From assembly GCA_033961575.1 (NCBI GenBank), contig CM066730.1, positions 119,997,523-120,061,522 on the forward strand: a stretch of 64,000 nucleotides of DNA. Direction: 5' to 3'. The DNA is from Aselliscus stoliczkanus. Its lineage: Eukaryota > Chordata > Mammalia > Chiroptera > Hipposideridae. Below are positions 23,737 to 34,300 of this stretch, piece by piece. The number at the start of each line of letters is the position of its first letter. The stretch's first letter is position 1. The notes below the pieces were generated by a model that saw only the letters and a list, made by a program, of their open reading frames with translations, was not told the DNA's origin and searched no databases. Position numbers and translations under genes: made by a program.

Positions 23737-25599
23737 TCTCTTTAATCCATTTTTTTACAATATTATATTATGACAATATAAAAGAGTTGTTGCTTACTGT
23801 CTTGTAAACACTGGGGGAAAATATGTCTAATGTTTAAAGAAACAGTGACACCCAAGTGTTTTGTATTACGTATACAAATGGATTTGGTAATGCTTTCCCA
23901 TACTTATTTCATTAAATACTTTATTTGTGAAAAGAAAACCCCAAATGCCAAATGGAAACTTTTCCTCATTCATTCATACAATAAATATTTATAGAGTATA
24001 TTTTTGTGTGTCAGGGTCGATATGTAAATGATCTTGTTCATCCAAAATTTTTAAAATGAGTAAAATAAAAATGGATAGAAATAAGTTAGTGTATAATAAA
24101 TGACCTGAATACCACTGACAATAAATGTTTAGCAATGATAAAGTAGTTTCAAAAGAAAAAATATAACAACTTAGTTTGTACTGTATATTGTTGGCCTTGA
24201 CACTGTAAGCTCCATACAGACGTGTTTTAATCATTTGATGATGGCATCAACTGTTCTATTTCACTGCCAATTTTTCTGCAAAGCAGGAGCACTGAGAATG
24301 CTTAAGTGACTCTTAAACAACAATTGTTTGTGAATGGGTTGTGGGACTAGAGTAAAAGGGAAAGGGTATAAAGACAAACGCATCAGAGGCAATCTCAAAA
24401 ATAACTGGCTGCAAGCTGTAGTACAATTTTGAAGCAGAAATGAAGCTGGTGAAAAAACTGAGTAGATACATGAACCAGCACCCGCTTAGAAAAGACTCAA
24501 GGCAACAAGCTAAGAGGATGGTGGAGAAACATCATTTAAAGAGTAAAGTCTTCAAAGGGATTCCTTTACTCATCAATAATTTTATAAAATATACATGGCC
24601 CATATGGATTGTATGCATACATTATGTTGAGGGACATGATGTCATGAGAATCTCTTTTCTGTTAATGCTCCCAGAACTCTTTGATAGAATCAATACTCAG
24701 TCCTGATTCATTAAAAAATATATCTGTCTCCAATAGAATGAAAACTTATGAAATCCCAGGTTTTTAAGGCTTTCCTATATAATATTCAAGACTGCGTGGC
24801 CAAACAGGATAGATACTTTACTGATTCATAGGCTTAGCAAGCACCTGCAATACACCGTACTTAATGTACAGAATTGGTATTCATACTATCATTGTTATTA
24901 GAAAGTTCCACCTTTTGACTTTACAGACAAAGCATGTTTATAATCTTACAATAGTCTGAAAAACCCCAGGCTATCCAAGAATGTATAATTTCTAAATACC
25001 CTCACTTTCAGATGGTTTAGTCCACTCTTAAGTTTCTGCTCTTTATTTTGATGTTCTCATATATTGGGATTTGTTTGGCTTAAACACTAGTTTATTTCTT
25101 CCTAAAATGATACGACAACTTCTTTTTTAATGTCTCCGTGGAGCTTCAATTTTAATAGTCCCACTAGGAAGCAGATTGAGGAAGCAGGGCTTGAGTGTTG
25201 AATAATTACATCTGGAATTTTTGTCTACCCACAGATAGAAGCAACTGCCAATAGCAGGAAAAGGAGAAATCTCAGTGATGGCTACACTGCATCCCCAGTG
25301 CCATTCTCTGGCGATGCATTTGCCAATTTACATCTACAAACCAAATAGAGCTTCTACTGACACCTTTTCCAAGTTGTTACTTTTAGCATCCCTTCTGTGT
25401 CCTGCGCTGAACACAGTATGGCCTCAGTAACTCATGTAGTCTCATGAATTGAGCAGCACTCAGAGTATTATTTATCTGTTGGAATAATAGACCTCAGCAA
25501 GGCTTGAAACTGAGCTAAAAATGAGACTTTTTTCTTTTTTTACCCACAGTATCAATGGATTCAACACCCGAGAGCTTGCTCTTTTCACTAACAAATAAA
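23736..25599. other. AT-rich sequence, no gene seen
   Basis: No supported gene or named repeat. An 88-codon open frame at 24440-24706 has no recognisable domain. A weak ancient-repeat word (CAATAAATATTTATAGAG) occurs near 23980. Confidence 0.45.
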
Positions 25600-25770
25600 A
25601 AAATAATTAGAAAGAAAGGTACCACTCTGGTGTGTGATGCTGAGAGTGGGGGAGGCTGTGAGTGTGTGGGGGGTTAGGTAGTATATGTGAAATCTCTGTA
25701 CTTGCTGCTCAATTTTGCTGTGAACCTAAAATTGCTCTAAAAAATAATCTATGTATAAAGGGGGTGAAAA
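25600..25770 (+). mobile_element. Old L1 3' UTR fragment
   Basis: The order AAAGGTACCACTCTGGTGTG, GGGGGAGGCTGTGAGTGTG, AAATCTCTGTACTTGCTGCT, CAATTTTGCTGTGAACCTAA and AATTGCTCTAAAAAATAAT is the familiar 3' terminus of an old mammalian L1. Its A-rich end lies near 25750. Confidence 0.75.
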
Positions 25771-26871
25771 GTCATACTCCATTTATACAAACGGAGATGA
25801 CATATTTGCCTTTTTTAGAGATATTTGTTTTCATGCTTCATGTTGATTTTATATTTGCTGTCATTTACTGTTTATAGTACACTTGTTAGTCAATTTAAAA
25901 GCCTTAAGCCAAGTTTTTCCATTGTTGTTTGTGGAATGCAGCTTTCTCTTTAGTTGCAACCTCATGCAGGAAATTGTAAGGACATTATACATTATATTTT
26001 AGCCTAAGCAACTAAATGAATGACTGTAATTGGCAAGATTTTGAATTATAAAAGTGGCAATATAGAAATACAAAAGTCTTGCTTTTTACATTTTTATACA
26101 TGTACTATAATGTGGAAAGAAAATCAATGGAAGAGAAAAGTGTATGAGAAAGGCACCAGAATAAGTGAGAGATCAACCTTACTGAAAAACAAGCTCAACA
26201 TTGAAGGATATTAGTTATTTTTCTCTTTCTTATGTATTCATTTATCTCTCCCTGTATTTTATGCACTATTTCATTAATGAATGCATCATCTTTTGAAAAA
26301 TATATAGTGAATTAGAAGACACCAGTCTAAATCAGAAATGAACTGTAGTGTTGGAGCCTTATAGTGTATGTAATGGTGAAATTATATTTGATAACATGTA
26401 AATCAAACAATCTAACTCACTCATCAGAAAAAAAATGAGCATAGATATACTTACATAGCATTCACTGAATAAAGCATGTGCTTTATAAGGGTTAAGAACA
26501 TATGTAGACAGACTATTTCTAATCTCTATCCCACATGTATATTGCATGCAACCACTCAGTATTTAGAAACCAGAAAAACAGAATTCACAATGTGACTTGC
26601 TGTTCAGAATGTTGAACAAAGAACTTGACACTGTTCATTGCTTCACAAACAGAATTTACAGAATCCTAGGTAGCTAAAACCTCGTGCTCTGCACAGAATG
26701 ATATGCTTGGATTTGAGAGAAGAAATTCAACAGCATTTTCACAGTCTGCCTTGATGAGATAGAGTCCTACTCCCTATCACAAATCCAAAAATGGATTGCT
26801 TTTTTTCCAAAAGAAAGTTTAATTTGTTTTTCCAAACTATAGATTTCTTTCATACCCACTAAAAATATGCA
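25771..26871. other. AT-rich sequence, no gene seen
   Basis: No feature recognised. Confidence 0.45.
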
Positions 26872-26902
26872 GTTGTTGTTGTTATTATTATTATTATTAT
26901 TA
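26872..26902. repeat. (TTG)n(TTA)n compound microsatellite
   Basis: Three to four TTG units followed by about seven TTA units. Confidence 0.88.
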
Positions 26903-27929
26903 GTTTTGTATCAGGTTTGTGTTGTAGGGTGATTCAAACATTCAGAGACTCTGCCAGCCAAAGCTGTTTGAGGGATTTCAAAATGCTGGTTGTGCTAACT
27001 TGCTCCTTGCCATATCCTAGCTTCACAGAGAAAATTAGATTCCTCCAGTCTAGGGGGCAAAGGTGTTACTTCTCCACAACTAAAGCACAGGACAGTCTCT
27101 TTCTTCTCCCTGGCTTCTTTTCAAATAAATTAGCGGTAAAAGCTGTATACAGAAGAAAGAACTGAATGACAGCTATAATAATTTAGGCTGCACTGGGATA
27201 TTCAGTAGGCTGTAGGGACAACCTGATTTCCTTCATATTCACAATAAAAGAGAAATAATTCAAAATGTAAAAAAAAAAAAAATTCTATAGATTTGAAACT
27301 GGCTGCCTATCACTCAAGAAGAGAACAAAGCATGGGGATGCTGATATACAAACAAACCTCAATAGATGACCCCAGTCAAAGAAAGCAAACTGAACCATAA
27401 AGAAATAGAAAAAGGGATAAAGTAGGAATCAATATTTAACGGTGCAAAAAGAAAAGTTTGGATTTTAATCTAAGCTGCTCAATACTGGAAAAAATTGCTA
27501 CTTCAGCATTTAAAGTGAGATTATACTCCAGAAAGCCCCTTTAAATTTTGACTATTTTCACATATCCCATTAAAAAGTACCATTGCATACTAATGAAAGT
27601 AAAAGTGAAAGAGGAATAAAGGGATGGTGAAGGGAGGAGCTGGGGGGAATTGAGAGAGAGAAAAGCAGGGAGAAGGGAAGAAGGACCCATTCCTTAGATT
27701 ACTAACTACTCTTTTCCCTTTTCAAAACGAGTTTAGAATTTAGAACTTCTGAAAAGCAGAGTTCTCCAACCACTAAAGAATCCACTGTTATTATTTTTTT
27801 TCTCTAATGTTAATAGCAGTAGTAGTGGTCCTCTAAGGAATCTCACAGTGACAGTTTAAACAGGAACCAAGACAGGAGGTTAGAGGAAAAGAGAAAGGAA
27901 AATACCAACAAATGTGAAACAAAACCAAA
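26903..27929. other. Unique sequence, no gene seen
   Basis: Includes an A14 run near 27269-27282 and a purine-rich GGGAGGAG/GAGAGAGAAAAG patch at about 27600-27690. No exon supported. Confidence 0.45.
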
Positions 27930-28560
27930 GTAAATATGCTGACTTAGTTAATCGAGGTGAATGTGCCTGAATTATTCCCACCTCTCTACAACAGCTTCTC
28001 ACTACAGCTGCTTCTCTCAACCGCCTGTGGCATTAACTTTGAAAACTTTAATTTTCCAGTCAGATGCCGAGCATACCTGAGATCACTTATGAGGGGCACG
28101 ATTAGCCATGCTTGTTAGGCATAGTAACCATGGGGTCTTTATTGCAATGAGGAATTAAACTTTAAAAAGTCACTCTGATTTCCAACTATACAAATTCTCA
28201 CAGCATGGTAATAAAGAGGCTACATGATGAAACCTGACAGGATGTTAAGCTTACTGCACAAGTGTGGACAGCTGAAGAGGCAAGAAATAATACAGTTGTC
28301 ACTGGACTATTTCACCTCAACATGGAGCAAACAAAAAGAGCGTTGTTAATCAGTTCAACTCCTTGGCTGGATAATCCTAAACCAGTAATTGATAAATGGG
28401 AAAACCATACGGCCTCAACTCTGTGATTCGTAAAACACATGAATATTCATACCATCGCAGTTGGTCAAGAGGCATTCTACACGCTCCTAAGCAGGCTTGG
28501 AGAGAGGAATAAAGATAGTTTCTAGCTCAGCAGTAAAATACTGCTTCCCTTTTAAGGTTT
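27930..28560. other. Repeat-poor block, candidate conserved non-coding sequence
   Basis: High-complexity sequence without recognisable repeats, containing words such as GGGTCTTTATTGCAATGAGG and GATAAATGGGAAAACC. No open frame of note. The suggestion of constraint is inference from texture only. Confidence 0.25.
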
Positions 28561-29394
28561 ATTTTCTCCTATTAAAAGTGAGGTTTAGCAATACACAGAG
28601 GACAGTAAACACAGTACATGTAGGTAAGTGACAAATGGTTCTGCAGAAAGTTCTGTAATTTAGCTTTTTCATAGAACTACATTTGGAAAAATATTAAATC
28701 TTTAAAGCAAACGGAATGCTTACACTACCAGCGAAAGTGTGGTGGCAAGACAGCATTTTCATCTTGGAAATACTTTATCTCTGCCTTTATAAGAATAAAT
28801 ATTTTCTAATATCTGAACATCTGGATTACTGATATGTTTGATACAAATAGTCTAGCTTGTGGATGGTATTAAAATAATTTTCAGCATAAGGTTGATATAG
28901 AATACAGTAGCTTATTTTTTATAAAATCAGAATAAAAAATACTTCAAAGTAAAATTTATGGTATTTGTATCAATTAATTTTGCCTCTACATTATAGTGAA
29001 ATAAACTCATAGTATATATTAACAGAAATTTATGTACTAAGATATAAATTAAAATATTATAAATATACAAATATGTTTCAAAAACAACTGTAGTCAGTGA
29101 CCTTGTAGGAAAGCATTCATTTAAAATGAAAAATTTGTTCAGTTTTATCTCTTACAGAAATTTATTTTCATATGTGGATTTTTCTTAAATCAGAGCAGCT
29201 GTTGCTATACCTTATCTCTGATATAAAAATCATCCATTATCCCAGTCCCCAAATATGAAAGCAAAGAAAAAAAGCAAAAACTAAGGAAAGGAGTGGTGTA
29301 TTTAGTTATATAAAAATATCAAAATATTCAATATAATATTCTTCAATATCTTTTAAAAATAATTAAGTGCTAGCCAAATGACCACCTATAAAAC
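28561..29394. other. AT-rich sequence, no gene seen
   Basis: Strongly AT-rich. Nothing recognised. Confidence 0.45.
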
Positions 29395-29577
29395 AAAGAT
29401 TAATGAAATAAAGTAAAATATGCCTATATGATGGAATTCCAGGCAGCAATTAAAAGTAATAATAGCTTGAAGAATGATATATGTAAGTTCTCATGTTATA
29501 TTAACTAAAATGGATTTAAAATTGCTTATGCAGTATGACCCTGATAAATATATATATATAGAGAGAGAGATAGATCT
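29395..29577 (+). mobile_element. Old L1 ORF2/3' fragment ending in a (TA)n(GA)n tract
   Basis: GATGGAATTCCAGGCAGCAA, TTAAAAGTAATAATAGCTTG and GCAGTATGACCCTGATAAAT follow the order of the extreme 3' end of old L1 elements. A short TA then GA microsatellite (about 29548-29572) follows, a common fate of L1 3' ends. Confidence 0.6.
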
Positions 29578-30224
29578 ATATGAGTAATTTAAATGTTTTG
29601 GGGGTTTTTCAATCCCCAGATTCTCCCCTGTAGCTTTCCTCGAATATATTAATTCTGTCTGATCACTCTACTTAAGTCCCTTTCTCTGAATTTTTGTTAA
29701 TGAGAGTTTGGTTTTAAATTGAATTTTCTTTCATAATGTTAGTTTTGTCTCTGCAACTAAATCATATGCAGTTTGAAAATAGGGGAAAATTTTACATATA
29801 ATATATATTTTTCTATATTTCCAACAAGGTACTGCACATGATAGAGTGTCAACATACTCTGTGATTATTCTTTGACTTTTCTATTATTTGGATTCTAATT
29901 AAATTTAAAAGTAATTCCTTTAGCACAACCCATGGGAGAAAGAACCTCTCCAACATGAATGACATCATTTTCCTTTTCACCCTCCAAAAAAAAAAGATAC
30001 AGAAGTTCAAAGTGGTCCAGTGATCCATTTTCTGTTTTACTGATAACTTTTTCTACAAATTGTATTTGACATATAAAATAGAGTAGCTTTTCCTAATAAC
30101 ACAAGCTTTTGCATAAAATACAAACAAGTGAAAGTCTCTTATTAATTCTTACCCTTCATGACAATAACCATTGTTAATAGTTTGGTATGTAATTTCTAGA
30201 CTGTACTTAAAAGTATTTAAAGCT
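29578..30224. other. AT-rich sequence, no gene seen
   Basis: No feature recognised apart from an A10 run near 29986. Confidence 0.45.
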
Positions 30225-30336
30225 CCCACCAACTTTACATCTTATTATAAAAACTTTTAAACATATAGAAAAATTGAAAGTATTGTACAGCAAACACCCA
30301 TATATTCATTACTGAGATTCTATAATTAACTTTAAC
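30225..30336 (-). mobile_element. Old L1-type 3' region fragment, antisense
   Basis: TTTTAAACATATAGAAAAAT, TGTACAGCAAACACCCATAT and TTCATTACTGAGATTCT follow the order seen in antisense old L1 3' regions. The 79-bp MITE begins directly after it, which suggests the MITE inserted into or next to this fragment. Confidence 0.45.
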
Positions 30337-30338
30337 TA

Positions 30339-30417
30339 TTGGGTTGTCAGAAAAGTCATGATGCATTTTTGCAATGAAAAACAGAAAAAATACGTCATGA
30401 CTTTTCCAACTATCCAA
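30339..30417. mobile_element. 79-bp mariner MITE derived from family B
   Basis: The element starts TTGGGTTGTCAGAAAAGTCA and ends with ATACGTCATGACTTTTCC and TATCCAA. A TA lies on both sides (30337-30338 and 30418-30419). The left 23 bp match the left end of the mariner at 3315-4598 except at one base; the right half (GAAAAACAG then ATACGTCATGACTTTTC) matches about 40 bp of that element's right end. It is therefore an internal-deletion derivative that could only be moved in trans. The size and near-palindromic layout parallel human MADE1, the 80-bp derivative of Hsmar1. Confidence 0.93.
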
Positions 30418-30419
30418 TA

Positions 30420-31069
30420 TATTATATCTTCAGCTTTTTACATGCAAAAAATTATGCTTCTTATTTCTTAATCATTAAAAGACTTTTATCTTACAGATAT
30501 GTGAAGTAGACATTGAAAAGGAATCCTTCCACAAGAAGAAAAGTGTCATTTATATCTCTTTCTGGTATTCTGAGGACTTCAGGCTTGGACTGAAAAAGAG
30601 GCTACGTGTGAAACAGAATGAAAGTTTGACAGGAAGTGAAGTATATGTCCTATCTCCGAAAGAAAAACAAAAAACAAAAAACCCACCTCAAGCAAAACCA
30701 AAGAAACAAATGTTAGCTGATTACTGAGTGCCATCATTTCTATAAATGTTGACATCGACTGCTATCTTTTAGGTGCATCCCTGAAAGAATGGCATATAAG
30801 TACAGCAAACAGTACATCCAATTCTATCACCTACAGGGCCCAAAAGGACTTAGTTTTCTACAATTGTTTATTTATGCATTTGCTGCTACAGGTTTGTCTC
30901 CAAGTAACATAAAATCTCCAAACTCCAGGACAAACATTCCAGAATTCTGGAGTAAAGATTTAATAACTCTTAGTTTAGTCAAAGATAGTTAAATAGACTG
31001 GGAGGACAAATGACAAATTAAGATAACAAAGTCTTTGTGGTTTTAGCACAGTATAGCATTTTAAGTCAA
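30420..31069. other. AT-rich sequence, no gene seen
   Basis: No gene or named repeat supported. An A-rich ACAAAAAAC patch lies near 30660-30690. Confidence 0.45.
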
Positions 31070-31215
31070 AAATAGCCATTAAACCTCAGTTTTATTAATC
31101 TACAAAATGAGGTTAATACAATACTCATCACAAACATATTTTCAGGTCAAAATAAAAAACAACAACATTTAAAGCCTGTAATACAGCGACTATCATTTAA
31201 TAAATAATAAATACA
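31070..31215 (+). mobile_element. MIR-like SINE fragment
   Basis: AAACCTCAGTTTTATTAATC, TACAAAATGAGGTTAATAC and the late CATTTAATAAATAATAAA follow the MIR order. The 5' half is missing. Confidence 0.58.
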
Positions 31216-33303
31216 TATTAGTATTGGCTTCCTAGTGTCCTTCTCCTTATTATTCAGAGAGTTAAAGTGACAATCTGCTGTTTTTCTAAGAAACAACTGT
31301 AGGGGTAATATAGACATATATAAATATATGTTTAAATCATTTCATCAAAATACATAGGTTTACTTTCTAATGCTACTATAAATATTACAAGAGCTCTAAA
31401 CTATGTTTAGAAAGAGTGCAGATAATTAGAATACAGGGTCAAGCATTATTTTTGTGCTTTGGGGAGAGAGAGGGGGAGAGAGACTCACTTACAAACATAT
31501 TATCCCTTCATTCAGCAAGGAAAACAGTTCAAATTCTATCTACCCAGGCATCATGGGTGACAGATACGTGAACAAGGTCAGAAACCAGTGTGAGAATTTA
31601 CCATATATCTTGAGAGCTGCATTTGACCCCTCCGAGTTATTAGGACCTAGTAAATTTAGGACAAGATGTTTCAAATAAATTATATATATATAATGAATAT
31701 GAGTTTTAGTCCTATTTCATATTTTGGTCTAAATACAGTCTTTCAGTGACTAACACTACTCTTTAAATACTTGCCCCTTTAACAGTCACTCTGAATGATT
31801 GTTTTAAATTAATAGCAATAAAAAAATATTTAAGAGGCAACCTTAATTTTTTTTTGGGGGGGTTAATCCTTTAATTTTTGTTAAGTTTGAAGTTTACTTA
31901 TTCTTTCTTATGTAATCAGTTTCTCAAACCCCTGGAGTTTAAGAACTTTACAAGGACTTCCCTAACAATGCTTAAGAACCCATTGAGACTGTGCTTAACG
32001 TTTAGGGATGAGGATTTAAGTAAGTCTGGAAAAAGATTTAGGTACGTAACTGAGAGAAAGCTGTATTACTGAACTTTCGGACATTTACTTACTAAAATTA
32101 TAACAGACATTATTAACTGACACGTAATGTGAATAACTCTGGGCAGATCCAGACTCAACCTATTTTTGTCCATCAACACCCTGCTGACAGGTTTAATGGA
32201 CACCTTTGTAAATTATTTTAACTGGTAGTAATAATACCAATCCTTAAGCCCCCTCAAACCTTATCCCACAGATGGACTCTTAATGGATTAACTGAATTCA
32301 ACAGACAAGAGCTGCCAAAGCATTTGCGTCTTTGCATTTCAGTTTTGGCTTTATACTAAGATGTCAATGTTTACTTTAAAACCCAATCCAGTCTCTAAAA
32401 AATATTTATAGTTCATGTGCCAAAGATGTTGTCTCACACTATGGCACAGGTAATGATAACTAATGGAAATCGGCAGTGATCAACTCACTTTATAATAATC
32501 TCAAGAGACTCTGGCAGTACACAGAGCACATACTTTTTCTATCCATTATTAAAAACATCTGATACATCTGTGAGAACTGGCGATTCTTTTTCTTCTCCCT
32601 CTCTAGTGTTCTGAACACTGGGAACAGTTACAACTACAACATTTTAAGAGGCTGATTTTTTTTTTTTTTTTAAATCTTCACACACACAAAACCATGAAAG
32701 AAGCTTTTACAGGAAGTAACAAATACTCCTAAATGACATTTCATTAAAAAATGTGTTCCCTTGAAAAGTGGACAGAACTAAAAGCCATGCTTTTACTTGG
32801 CAGAAAAAGTAGTTCAGCAGGCAATCTATGAACTGAGAAGCCCCAAAACCTACTTTGCCATGAATGTGAGCAGGTTTCTGACCTAGAAAATAAAAAGGCA
32901 AAGGAATGTTACATGTGCTTTGATATCTTCTAACTAAAATTTCAGTGGAATTCTCATTAAAAGCAAAGAACAAACAGAAAATACAGACAATTGTATAAAT
33001 ACATTAGTGCAAAGCTACCAGATATATTCTTGGTTTCATTTTTTTAAAAATCCTACATTGTGATAATAAAAACTTTTTTTTTTTAATTTTAAGAAAAATA
33101 ATTTGGTTATGCATCTACACTAAATGTGTCAGTTGTCAACTGGATAAATCAATGATATTATGTCAGTCTTTTCCTCATATTCTCTAGTCTTTTCCAAATC
33201 AGATCTCATTGAAGCTCCAGAATGTATTAACTGTTTCAGTGATTAATTGGAAAATAATAAGAAAAAAAATTAAGTTGTAAGCACAGTGACTGAAATAATA
33301 CTT
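31216..33303. other. AT-rich sequence, no gene seen
   Basis: Contains a GAGAGAGAGGGGGAGAGAGA patch near 31465-31485, short TA tracts (31684-31692) and T-runs (about 32659-32673). No exon or named repeat supported. Confidence 0.45.
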
Positions 33304-33312
33304 TAGGTCATT

Positions 33313-33424
33313 TTTTTTTTTTTTTTTATGAGGACAGTGTCACTGGCCCTCATATGTGGGACCCGAACCAGGGCCGCTGGCTTCCCAAGCCAGCACTTAA
33401 CCACAGCGCCACTCAGCTGGCCCA
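33313..33424 (-). mobile_element. Short head-only tRNA-derived SINE, antisense
   Basis: The minus strand reads GGGCCAGCTGAGTGGCGCTG (box A region), then GGTTCGGGTCCC (box B), and ends GGGCCAGTGACACTGTCCTC before the A-tail (a T-run at 33311-33327 on the plus strand). Its length matches the sense copy at 23054-23165. A 9-bp direct repeat, TAGGTCATT versus TAGATCATT (33304-33312 and 33425-33433), is the likely target duplication with one change. Confidence 0.9.
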
Positions 33425-33479
33425 TAGATCATTCTTAAGACATCATTTAGCAATTCTAACCCCAAGGACAAATGACTGA

Positions 33480-34300
33480 TCTGACTTGTTTCCTTCTCTT
33501 GTAGATAGAAGCATGCCCAAGTCATCCTTCCTCTTACCCCCTTCTAAATCCTTAAAAAAGGAGATTAAAATTGTCATTGAAAAATCTTCTGTCACTGACA
33601 AGCTTTAACGTACTCAGTAAAAGAATTTGCAAAGCAGAGTTAAAAACTCTACTGGGAACGGCATCGTCGAGTTGTTTTTCAAGGTTACTTTTCACTGAAA
33701 AAAACTTTGTAAAATACTAATGAAGAAGAAACTGTTTCCCATCAAGAAAAGAATAAGATTACTCATTTTTACCACCCGCTACTGGAACTTTCTCCTGGTT
33801 GAAGGGTAATACAGACTCATGTTCTGTAAGAATTCTTGGCTTCACCTTCACTGTAAACAGAAACGAGCCACAGTTTATGCTACATTTGATCCATATCAAA
33901 ACAACTGATCCATGAATCGATTTACATAAAGTAAAGCACATAAAACATTTTTGCTTTTCACCCGTACTTCACCGCTTTCTAAGGAAAGTTTCCCTTTGCA
34001 CACTTCATTTGAATACAAAACCCTCCCGTTGAAATTTGTGATGTTAAACAAACCATACCAGTCATTCAACTTTTTAATTAAGGATTCAGTGTTCCGTCCC
34101 TTTTCAGACATTAAAATTCAGGCGCAGTCATTAATCTTTCTAAACGAATTCACCTGTGCCTAATACTGATGTATTCTCTATGAAGCTTGTCATGGGCTGC
34201 ATGCTGCACGCACAGCCACTCCACAGTTAATTACACAGGGGATTATCGTTAGTGTCAGAAAGATAAAGCCTTGCTAGCAGCATTATGGAGAAGGTTCTTT
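33480..34300. other. Repeat-poor block, candidate conserved non-coding sequence
   Basis: High-complexity sequence with retained CpGs and TAAT-type words (TTTTTAATTAAGG, CACAGTTAATTACAC, GGGATTATCG), free of recognisable transposons. Overlapping minus-strand open frames of 60-71 codons (33759-33941 and 33896-34111) have no recognisable domain and no splice context, so I do not call a gene. A developmental enhancer is the most attractive reading, but this is inference. Confidence 0.3.

Noticed and set aside
24440..24706. 88-codon plus-strand frame beginning MKLVKKLSRY
   Set aside because: No recognised domain and no neighbouring exons; consistent with a chance frame.
33896..34111. 71-codon minus-strand frame beginning MSEKGRNT
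   Set aside because: It looks protein-like at first glance, but there is no recognisable family, no splice sites I can defend, and an overlapping frame of similar length exists on the same strand.
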